Positions 56,197-64,000 of a stretch of 64,000 nt of DNA are shown piece after piece; position 1 is the stretch's first letter; each line of letters opens with the position of its first letter. The notes under the pieces were generated by a model. The model did no database searches and had not been told where the DNA came from. It saw only the letters and a program-made list of their open reading frames with translations. Location of the stretch: positions 540,167-604,166 of the forward strand of contig MJCC01000011.1 of NCBI GenBank assembly GCA_001766655.1, given 5' to 3'. A program made the position numbers and the translations under genes. Origin of the DNA: Phytomonas francai. Its lineage: Eukaryota; Euglenozoa; Kinetoplastea; Trypanosomatida; Trypanosomatidae.

Positions 56197-57542
56197 GGAA
56201 AAGCACGAATAGGGAGGATATTGGGAACAATAGTGGGGCACCGCAAGTAAAACGTGAATTATTGTTGTTTAATCCTTGCTTCATCGATCTGACAAACTTT
56301 ACATTACAATGCTGCTCAGCTATGGGGGTTTAATTATTATTAATATTAATAATATTATTTTAAATGATCGGTGCTTTTAACATGGAATGCACTAAATATC
56401 TGGGGAGTACTTCATTTTCATATTTGCATTTGCGTTTGAGTTTATTTCTTGCTCTCGATATTAATCTCAGCTTGGACCGCTCCCTGTACGGCGAATATCA
56501 ATGCAGTAGAAAGCTGAGATTGTAGGGGCTACTATAATGCTTACGCTTGTATTGCGTTTTTTCCCCTGACCTTGAAAAGCAACCTTGTTGGCATATTATC
56601 GTCATTTAAGTGTGTATTGTGGGACTAAAATGTAGCACTCACAAGTGAAAAACGAGGGGTAAATACATAGTGTAGGACTAAGTAATGATAATTAAATTAA
56701 AGTTATTATTATGCCACTGTGGTTTTATTGTTTTTTTTTTTTTGCTTAGCAAAAGTGTGCCACGGCTTATTCCCAGTGTTAGCCTGAATTTTGAACCAGT
56801 ACAACCTTTCCTTTCTGTTTTTCTTCAAGTTCTTCTTGCTCATAATTGAACTTCATTTTTCTGAGGTTTCCCTTCCAAGCGTAAAAGGTCTTGAGCTTCC
56901 CCTAAAGAACCACTTTTTTTCGTTTTCTTTTCTATCTCCTTTTCTTTCCCTTATTACTTATTGCGTGTTGTTCGGTTGAGGAACGCACACGGTATTTATC
57001 ACGACACTACGATAGTAAAAAAAAATCTGTCGTAGTTCTTAAATTTTTGTTTCAGTAACTGCACAAAGTGAAAGGAGAGTTCCAGGGGGGACAAAGATAG
57101 ACTTCGATCCTTCTTTCTTTTTCTCAAGAGAAGGCCCTACCCTGTATCCCCCCAAAGGCGATCTGAATAGTCAGCACACCTGCGTTTTTGAGTTTCTGCC
57201 AAGCAGGTGCATGCTCAAAGACTAAATACTTTCTTGCTCTGTGGAGATTAATTTTTTTCCCCCTGGCACGCCGTGCTTGCGCTAGACAGTCGCCATTGAT
57301 CCAGCCTATTCTGAGCCTTCCATAAGGATTTCTGAATACAGCTTGACCTTCCTCTCAGTATCATTTTCTCCTGTGTGGGAACATTTATTGTTTTTTTCTA
57401 TCCTCATAGTGCAAGGTAGAAGAGGCCGGGACCCACACCCTATTGATTGAGTCTTTTTTTTCCTATAGGAGGACAACCATATTAACGTCCTTAATAAACA
57501 TTTAAGCTATTGTTGTTATTACTAAAAGGGAAAATATAGGTA
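56197..57542. other. Spacer of about 1.35 kb before the first CCCH gene
   Basis: AT-rich with an interrupted TTAATA palindromic-looking stretch (56330-56360), a T run at 56731-56743 and several pyrimidine-rich segments. Probably long UTRs. No coding region seen. Confidence 0.55.
57452..57468 (+). promoter_or_regulatory. Trans-splice acceptor upstream of the first CCCH gene
   Basis: A run of TC and eight T then TCCTATAG, AG at 57467-57468, giving a leader of about 74 bases. Confidence 0.6.
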
Positions 57543-59642
57543 ATGGTGAAAAACAAGCGTCATGATATTGTAAAGCTATCAAAGTTTAAGACGTCGATTT
57601 GTACATTCTACGATACCCCATCAGGATGCCCATTTGGTGAGCGTTGTGCCTTTGCCCACGGTAAAGACGAGTTGCGAGAGGAGTCAGCAAATGATAGTCT
57701 ACTCAACGATTGTTCCTCACAACATGAGGAGACTGACAGTGGTGCAGGGAGTATTGTTGCTAATAAGAAAATGAAGGGGCCCACAACAAGCACACCCCTC
57801 ACTCAGCTACTCACTCCGGATAGCAACGGTAAGGTGGACTCCAAGACAGTCAGTGAGAGCACTTTATTGACACCCCAAAGTAGCTTAATTCCAATCGGTG
57901 CTCAACCTGATAAATTGAACGATACTAAATATGCCGACGGTCGCGGTGGAGGGAAGAGGGCTTCCTCCACCGCACCCGGCGGTGCTCCCTCACGTCGTCA
58001 CCGTGAGGGGGGACGAAAGAAACCTCCTTTGGCGCACCTGGACTCCAGTACGGTGGCCGCAGGGGCGCCATTGCATAACCAGGGACTGCCGCCTATAAAT
58101 CCGGGCATGGTTTCCTGCATGATGCCATACTATGGCGCAGGCAATGCCCCAGTGGCGATGTACATACCTTATAGCTCGATACAGCATCCGTACTTTAATA
58201 TCAACAGCCATAGCTATGTCAATGTTGCTATGGATGCTTCCTCGGCGATGGAGCCGCCGAATTATGCTGTTCCGATGATACCTGCTCACCTTTATCCGAC
58301 ACAGTCCGTTCATGATTATCACCAAGAGGGACACCATTTGACGAGCAGTGCATCCATGCCCAATGCTAGACCGTGGCACCCAACCGCTGATCCGGCCCAA
58401 CTCACGACCTCCGCCCCCTCGGAAGATGGCTACTTGGACTCCATTCCAAACAACGTCGTGGCGAGGCCGAATGGGGCTCCCCCTGCCCCGATGTTTTCGG
58501 AGATTGACATGATGGCCAATACGAAAGACTCTTTTTCGCTTAAAACAGTGCCCCAAGAAGCCGCCCACCCAACCGCACATGTCAAAGCCCCTGGAGGCGG
58601 GGTGATACCGTCTGCACCAACTCTTCAGTCCCTAATGTCATCCACAACCCCACCAACCATCGTGCATATTCCTTTTAATAGCGCCGTGATGTTGGAACAG
58701 TGTAGGACAGGGGATATTCCCATTGCCAGCGCGCCTTCCTCGGACCCGCAGAGGATCGACTTAGTCCCGCCGGTGGGGGCGACGGACGTGAACGCTGACG
58801 GGACTGCGTGGGCGCCGGTCTTCTCCACGCCACTGCCGTCGAGTGGCGGCCGAGGGTGGGGCGGGTTCACGGTACTGCCAGGGTCCGACGGGTTGGATGC
58901 CAAAGCCCTCCAGACATTTGCAGCACCGCAAACATCGTCTGAGGCGACATCACCGGTGGCCAACTTCCAAGACTTTCTCCGAACCGTTTCCCAAGACGAG
59001 GATGACTGTGTCGACTTGAACCGCTTTTTGGCCCAGTGGGGGCAGTTTGTAACGACGTCGGACGAGAATGGTCAGGAGGGAGGTCTACCTGACAGCAGAC
59101 CCCAGACGGATGAACCTGGCTTAGGGAAGGATTGCACCATAATACCTCCCGCTATTGGACCAAATCATGTCCCCGACGTCGCGGTACCTGCCCCGCCCCC
59201 CCCAGACATTGCGGATAGCCTCAAGGAGCCCCTCCAGGTGACCGCTTCGCGTCCAATGATTTCGGCCTTACAGCCGCTTGTCCCGTTGAAGGAACACGAT
59301 GATGTCTCGTTCCACACCAGCACTGATGTAGCTCAAGCACCAGTGGGATCTAAAAAGGCCACCGTGCCACCGCCAAAGCGTGCAGGCTTAGTGTGTTCAA
59401 TGTTTCGTGAAAAAGCAATCCCTTCAAAGGAAAGTGCTAAGCCTGAAAAAGGCACGCGTGCGGTTCGCCGCCCAGTTATGACGAACTGCTTTGCAAGTTC
59501 GTGCTCCACAAAGGGTATCGCGTCGGAGCGTACGAATTCCATTTTTTTGTATAATGTTGAGAAGAACACAGTGTACTACATCACCGCCCCATGCTGTCTA
59601 GATAGAATTCCCTCCAAAAATGACATTTCTACTGTCTCCTAG
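57543..59642 (+). CDS. CCCH zinc-finger protein, 699 residues, probable RNA-binding regulator
   Basis: A single CCCH finger lies at the N-terminus with C20, C29, C35 and H39, i.e. C-x8-C-x5-C-x3-H, preceded by SKFKTSIC, which matches the KYKT-type lead of TTP-like fingers, and followed by GKDELRE. The rest is long, Pro/Ser/Ala-rich and probably disordered, with an acidic ordered-looking stretch near residue 480 (FQDFLRTVSQDEDDCVDLNRF). The C-terminus (FLYNVEKNTVYYITAPCC) looks ordered. CCCH proteins of trypanosomatids bind mRNA 3' UTRs and set stability or translation, which replaces transcriptional control. I see no HNPY motif in this one. The finger is at exactly the same residue numbers as in the downstream paralogue at 62852. 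Confidence 0.85.
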   Translation: MVKNKRHDIVKLSKFKTSICTFYDTPSGCPFGERCAFAHGKDELREESANDSLLNDCSSQHEETDSGAGSIVANKKMKGPTTSTPLTQLLTPDSNGKVDSKTVSESTLLTPQSSLIPIGAQPDKLNDTKYADGRGGGKRASSTAPGGAPSRRHREGGRKKPPLAHLDSSTVAAGAPLHNQGLPPINPGMVSCMMPYYGAGNAPVAMYIPYSSIQHPYFNINSHSYVNVAMDASSAMEPPNYAVPMIPAHLYPTQSVHDYHQEGHHLTSSASMPNARPWHPTADPAQLTTSAPSEDGYLDSIPNNVVARPNGAPPAPMFSEIDMMANTKDSFSLKTVPQEAAHPTAHVKAPGGGVIPSAPTLQSLMSSTTPPTIVHIPFNSAVMLEQCRTGDIPIASAPSSDPQRIDLVPPVGATDVNADGTAWAPVFSTPLPSSGGRGWGGFTVLPGSDGLDAKALQTFAAPQTSSEATSPVANFQDFLRTVSQDEDDCVDLNRFLAQWGQFVTTSDENGQEGGLPDSRPQTDEPGLGKDCTIIPPAIGPNHVPDVAVPAPPPPDIADSLKEPLQVTASRPMISALQPLVPLKEHDDVSFHTSTDVAQAPVGSKKATVPPPKRAGLVCSMFREKAIPSKESAKPEKGTRAVRRPVMTNCFASSCSTKGIASERTNSIFLYNVEKNTVYYITAPCCLDRIPSKNDISTVS

Positions 59643-60824
59643 AGACCATGGCTCTTGCGACCTACCGTGTACTACGCCGAAATAAGAGCAGCAAGGAAAT
59701 ATAAAAATGAAGGAAATGTCCACTGTTTAGCGATCATTTTGTAAGATCTGGTGAGTATTAAGGATGGTCATATGTTTTCTTTTGCTTGCAAAAAAAAAAA
59801 AGAAAAGCATTTTCGTAACTATACATTTTTTCACGTCTTATCTATAATATTTTGCCTTTGCGCGTAAGCGTTTTTTCAATCTCTTGATTGTTATATGATG
59901 CCAATTTACTGGCTATGCAATTTTACCTTCAGAGGGTTAGGATTGGCTTCTATTGTTTTGATTCCATTTTTGTGTGAAGGGTTTATGCATTGCGCCTCTA
60001 TTTTTTTTCTCGTAGTTATTTCTCTTGCATCATGTGCTTTTATGTTTACCTCCAATTTTTTTTGCATGCTGATTTTCTTCCTATTCTTGGTATTGAGTGG
60101 CAGTGATAAGTCTATGTGCAAAAATGCATACTCCCTACCTTTCTAGAGGAGGTCATACATGACGCTCAGAGAGGTGTAAGTTTGTCAAAATGTTGAAAGA
60201 AAAGGAAAAGTAGATGGATGTTGGAATGAAGGGGGCCACCAATTTTAGTTATCAGTCCTCTTGGTGTCATAGGAGCCTGATTTAAGCCATACCAGGCGTA
60301 TGTGGGAGTGCCAATAATCTACCAATACCCGAAATTAACCCAGTTTGGCTAAACAAGTAATTGAAGAACCGCGATGCATTCATTTTCGATGCTATCTAGT
60401 CGTTTTTTCTACTCGGAATTTTGACTTAATCATCTAGCGAATATAATAAATATGTGCTAACGGTGTGTAAGATGGTTACCACACGCCTATAAATGTACGG
60501 AGCCGCGTTTAATGAATTTTAGTATTGTTTTCCCTATGAACTGGTGCACGTAAGTGTATTTATTTTCAACCCTGTTCTTTACAGAATGATTTTTGTATTT
60601 TCCATTTTTTTTATAGCACTGTGTCTCTTCCCTCCCCCCCTCATGACTTCTACATAGAGCATAGGTATAATAGTGAGTGGCGTATGCAACCACACCTGTA
60701 TACCAAACACTAGTTTTTTGTTGTTGTTTTGTTATCCCTTATAAAAGGTATCAAACAATTTTCGTTAATCGCTTCTATTCAGTGCAAAAAGTAGATAGGG
60801 AAAATACCACTTTCACATTGTTCC
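59643..60824. other. Spacer of about 1.2 kb between CCCH gene and small orphan
   Basis: AT-rich; A run at 59790-59800. An ATG-started 83-codon frame at 59895-60146 encodes a very hydrophobic peptide because of T-rich sequence and is not accepted. The CCCH 3' UTR probably extends through much of this. Confidence 0.5.
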
Positions 60825-61250
60825 ATGTCTCATAAAACAAATGCAGTTTCCACAGTTCCAGAGGAGGAGCCTTGTAGTGAGGCGCTCAAGGTGAAATCGC
60901 TTAGCTCCTTCTTGGAACTGGATCACTGTAGTGAATTGGTGTCTGATGTGACCTGGGGAAACTCCATGGGTGATTCGATATGTTGTAACCCCACACAAGA
61001 GTCATTGAAGGTGTTTGACGCGGAGTGCATTAACATTGCCATTCCACCACCTGTATTAGACTTTGGGTCTAGCTTGCCGATTTCGACGATAAAAGAGCCA
61101 AGCCCCATCACTTCCACTAATAGCACAACGAAGCTTATTACTTTTGCTTGCCGTTCTATAAAACTGCAACCCCTGCAATTATCTGAAAGTGATCATGGTC
61201 TTTTCGTGTCAGCGCCTAAAAACTCAAAGGGAACTCTGCCGAATGACTAA
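60825..61250 (+). CDS. Small orphan protein between two CCCH genes
   Basis: A 141-residue protein, starting MSHKTNAVSTVPEEEPC, with codon use and composition like a real gene (acidic N-terminus, then hydrophobic/polar mix). Segments include LKVKSLSSFLELDHCSELV, CINIAIPPPVLDFGSSLPIS and TKLITFACRSIKLQPLQLS. Five or six Cys are scattered, not in a CCCH pattern. No domain recognised. Its position between two paralogous CCCH genes suggests either a degenerate relative that lost the finger or an unrelated co-regulated factor; nothing visible decides between these. Confidence 0.55.
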   Translation: MSHKTNAVSTVPEEEPCSEALKVKSLSSFLELDHCSELVSDVTWGNSMGDSICCNPTQESLKVFDAECINIAIPPPVLDFGSSLPISTIKEPSPITSTNSTTKLITFACRSIKLQPLQLSESDHGLFVSAPKNSKGTLPND

Positions 61251-61624
61251 CATCACTACCCATTCCTATTTTTCACTTGAAGCGGTAAATTGGATAATTT
61301 CGAGAAATACGTTCATCCATGCGTTTCACTCTTTTTCAATGCTGTACATATAATATGCTGGCATAAAATACTGTCCCATACTTGTTATTTAGACAGGGCG
61401 GAGTGGGGTGGGGTGGGGTGGGTGCGGGACGTTTGGCTTTTTCGTGAGCGTTTACTTTATTCTTGTACTTCGTTGTGATGTTTAAGTGGTTATATTCCCC
61501 TATGCTTCTGTTACTTTATACGTGTAACGGTTGGAATCGTGTATTTCTTGAAATGACGCATCACTGTAACATGGCTTGTGGGTAGAGGTGGGTTAGTGGT
61601 GATGAAGAGAGAGATGGAGTGACA

Positions 61625-61691
61625 CACCCCTTGTTATAGTGATTATGACCAGCACAGGTCCATCAGCGACACAGCAAAGTAACAAGGGGTG
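61625..61691. repeat. 12-bp perfect inverted repeat with 43-base loop
   Basis: CACCCCTTGTTA at 61625-61636 pairs perfectly with TAACAAGGGGTG at 61680-61691. Within the loop, GACC and GGTC (six bases apart) can form a small apical helix. It would fold in RNA of either strand; here it lies in the presumed 3' UTR of the small orphan or the intergenic RNA. Confidence 0.8.
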
Positions 61692-62758
61692 ATCACAGGG
61701 GGGGGGTAACAAGGATCTCAGGACTTTAGTCCGTGTTAGCTTTGCATGACCATCAGCTGCAGCCCAACATGCGATGGAAATGGTCCGAATTCATTTAGTT
61801 CACCTCTTCAGACCCTCGAGTGTTAAACCCTAGTGTGACGACAAGATATCCAGTTTCATCAATGCATGCATAGATTATTGCTATTAATATCTCTTATATA
61901 AGGTGGTAAAAATGAGAATCACAATTGCAGATAAAATATCTAGCGGTGTGAACCTCCATCAGACTGCAAGAGCAATGAAAATGATAATTTATGATGAAAG
62001 ACTTTCAGCATTATTTTTAAAGGTGTTTCAAAGGAAAATCGGATGCAGATTCGTTAGAAATATCGATAAGCAGACGGAAGGTATAAACTATTAGAATAAT
62101 TATATCAGGAACAGAACGACTTTTTTTTTTTTTGCTAAGTCTGGTTAAAATATCACAGGGATGCTTAAAAGGTCCTTGCTGCATTGTTTGTTTTTGATAA
62201 TGATTAAAAAACATTCCTAGAAGTAACAATTTTTATTACGCCTCATACACGCCTATATATCTATACGAATCAATACGGGACGCATTTCATGCAATCTCTA
62301 GTGGACAATTTTATGATAATAATATTTTTTTAGTGTGATTGAATCTTTTCTATTTCCTCGTGGAGTATTATTATTTATTGTGAATTCTATTTGCCCTATG
62401 TTGATTAAAAAGTTTGACTTATCCATTTGTATTTTCATCAAAGGCCAACAGGCCAATGGAAAGGTCTATTCGTAATCGCAGTATACATAGATGAATAAAT
62501 ACACAAATTTGTATAGCAGATGTAAGGTACAATACATATATATGAAAATGATTGTTCTAAATGCTTTACTTGCAATCATTTTTTTAACTCTGATCTAGTG
62601 CTTTGCTTTTTTTCAGCTATTACTTTGATATTAAATTTGAGCGAGCGGAAACCTCTCAAATACTTTCACCCTGAGGCATGGAATTAAAAAAATACCGAGA
62701 TAGCATGTACAGCCCTATTTAAGCGTTTCTTAGTTGTGTATCTTACTGCCCTACTTGT

Positions 62759-62778
62759 GACTTTTTCTTTATTTTTAG
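62759..62778 (+). promoter_or_regulatory. Trans-splice acceptor upstream of the second CCCH gene
   Basis: GACTTTTTCTTTATTTTTAG, with AG at 62777-62778 and a leader of about 73 bases. The leader length is nearly the same as that of the first CCCH gene. Confidence 0.65.
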
Positions 62779-62851
62779 GTGAAGGAATCAAGCTAGCACC
62801 CCTCAAATTGCTCTAATACTATATTACTATTTCGTTGGATCTTTTAAAACC

Positions 62852-63397
62852 ATGCCCAAAACGAATAAACAGGCTAAGGTGAAGCTGTTTAAATACAAAA
62901 CTGCTCTTTGCCAATACTACATCAACAATAAGGAGTGCCCATTTACAGATCGTTGTGCATTTGCTCACGGAGAACACGAGCTACATAATGAGGAGAATAA
63001 CATTCATAAACTCAACACAATTGGAAAGAAGCGATTGAATAATTTTGTCGACATTTTAGGCGCGTTTACTTCTCCTGTTTCAACATCCTCATCGTCTTTG
63101 GGATTCTCCAAACCCTCTGCAACCAGCCTTCCTTCCGCAGACAACACCGCATCTGCGGCCCTGCCCGACAGGTTCTGTTCTCATCCAGACGGCGAGTTGC
63201 TTTCGAACCTCCGCGCGGGGCCTGACCTCCACGCCTCACGCGACAACGGCTCTAACCCTTCGCGAGGGGGCACCCCACCGGTGGCTTCTGTGGCAGCCGC
63301 GCGCTGCCAGCAGCACTTCTCCTCGCCCTGTCACCGGGAGCAGCTGGTAGTGTACCGCCACAACCCCTACCGCGCATGTGTACAGATGATTTGCTGA
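62852..63397 (+). CDS. CCCH zinc-finger protein with C-terminal HNPY motif (MKT1-docking type)
   Basis: A 181-residue protein. The CCCH finger has C20, C29, C35 and H39 (C-x8-C-x5-C-x3-H), preceded by KLFKYKTALC and followed by GEHELH. Residues 45-160 are Ser/Ala/Pro-rich and likely disordered. The C-terminus carries YRHNPYR at residues 168-174, matching the (Y/W/T)(R/T)H(N/D)PY motif that in trypanosomes recruits MKT1 and its partner PBP1 to activate bound mRNAs. Known role of such proteins is post-transcriptional up-regulation; target mRNAs are unknown here. The C-terminal third (63160-63390) is GC-rich unlike the finger-coding part. Paralogue of the gene at 57543. Confidence 0.88.
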   Translation: MPKTNKQAKVKLFKYKTALCQYYINNKECPFTDRCAFAHGEHELHNEENNIHKLNTIGKKRLNNFVDILGAFTSPVSTSSSSLGFSKPSATSLPSADNTASAALPDRFCSHPDGELLSNLRAGPDLHASRDNGSNPSRGGTPPVASVAAARCQQHFSSPCHREQLVVYRHNPYRACVQMIC

Positions 63398-64000
63398 GGA
63401 TGCTCCGTCGTGTGGCGGGTTTTCACGACATGTGTGGCAGGGTTAGCGCAGCTTGAAAGGAACGGGACCTCACGAGGCTGCTCTGCTTTACGCTTTAGTG
63501 GAGACACATATCTCACTATTTGGGCTTAACCGGAGGGACTTGAAGATGGACATGGAGATAAACTATTATCTCCATGAACGAATACCTGAATATTCTCTTT
63601 TTTCATCCGTGTGTTTTGTTAACTACCTTCTGATTTTATGGCGGGTAACTTTTTCGATTGATTATTATTATTATTGTTCTAGGGTAGCGTCGTTCGAGAA
63701 AGCGAAAGGAAATCAAATTAAATTTCAAGAAACAATGTTGCAAGCATTTACCAAGCCGAGCGCGTTTCCTATTCCAGGAAATCTGACGAACTGAAAAGAG
63801 AAAGGGTTGTCGTCATAGGAGAAGGGGCAATGCACAATAAATTTATTCGAAAAGTTACTATTGCGTTTATTTGGACATCATGAGCTCTTTTTTTTTGTTA
63901 TATGAGGGGTAATCATTAACTTTAGTTGAGAGCCCCCCCCCCTCCCCCCCTAGGATTGCTAATATAATTCCTTTGAGGTTAAGTTTAATAAATCAAAGTG
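63398..64000. other. Region after the last CCCH gene to the window edge
   Basis: AT-rich; includes an (ATT) run near 63662-63676, a T run at 63889-63896 and C runs at 63933-63950. An open frame at 63453-63794 starts only from TTG and has no features. Probably 3' UTR and spacer. Confidence 0.55.

Larger units (their letters stand above)
61251..62851. other. Spacer of about 1.6 kb before the second CCCH gene
   Basis: AT-rich with a GGGGT repeat stretch (61402-61420), a G run at 61699-61706 and the hairpin-forming inverted repeat listed separately. A 63-codon frame at 61903-62094 lacks features. Ends in a clear pyrimidine tract. Confidence 0.55.

Noticed and set aside
59895..60146. Hydrophobic 83-residue plus-strand frame
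   Set aside because: Hydrophobicity follows from T-rich spacer sequence; lies in the likely 3' UTR of the CCCH gene.
63453..63794. 113-codon plus-strand frame after the second CCCH gene
   Set aside because: Begins only at TTG and translates an ATT microsatellite into Tyr; likely UTR.

Overview
This window looks like nuclear DNA of a trypanosomatid (kinetoplastid) protist. About two dozen intronless, functionally unrelated eukaryotic genes sit in two long one-direction clusters. Everything left of about 40 kb is on the minus strand and everything right of about 41 kb is on the plus strand, so the two clusters diverge. Many starts have a pyrimidine tract and an AG just upstream, as expected for trans-splice acceptors, and one CCCH zinc-finger protein ends with a YRHNPY motif of the kind known to dock the trypanosome MKT1 complex. 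I cannot name the genus. Composition is very uneven: GC-rich coding blocks with C or G at almost every third position alternate with AT-rich spacers full of TA microsatellites and homopolymers.

Minus cluster, read from the switch region leftwards: EIPR1/TSSC1-like WD40 protein, lysyl-tRNA synthetase, a 1.76 kb AT-rich spacer, an unrecognised 1854-residue protein, a gapped helical protein of unknown function, replication protein A 32 kDa subunit, a small mitochondrial protein resembling cytochrome oxidase subunit V, a 679-residue orphan, a zinc-ribbon orphan, two neighbouring isoprenylcysteine-methylesterase-like genes, a type I membrane protein, an RluA-type pseudouridine synthase, acidic ribosomal protein P1, a beta-propeller-like protein, a PPR-like protein, a small two-segment membrane protein, a phospholipase-B-like gene whose frame is broken several times, and the first 66 codons of a further gene running off the left edge.

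Switch region: about 960 bases without a gene (39988-40947), with long C, T and G tracts and an assembly gap. It is the likely start region for both polycistronic units.

Plus cluster: an orphan, a PP1-like phosphatase, a CFAP20-domain protein, ribosomal protein L13a (uL13), a membrane orphan, a cytochrome-b5-fold (MAPR/PGRMC) protein, a coiled-coil protein, a DYRK1-type kinase, a PP2C phosphatase, and a group of two CCCH zinc-finger genes flanking a small orphan. Spacers here are long (1.2-2.7 kb), consistent with long regulatory untranslated regions. As in other trypanosomatids, neighbours probably share transcription but not pathway.

The most striking observation is a 361-bp block shared by the two methylesterase-like genes with a single mismatch, while the rest of the two genes has diverged in sequence and base composition. 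It looks like a recent gene-conversion tract covering the catalytic core. Assembly gaps (15391-15585, 27938, 28202-28226, 40566-40575) and homopolymer-associated frame breaks limit what can be said about several genes. I saw no tRNA, rRNA, CRISPR array or transposase gene.
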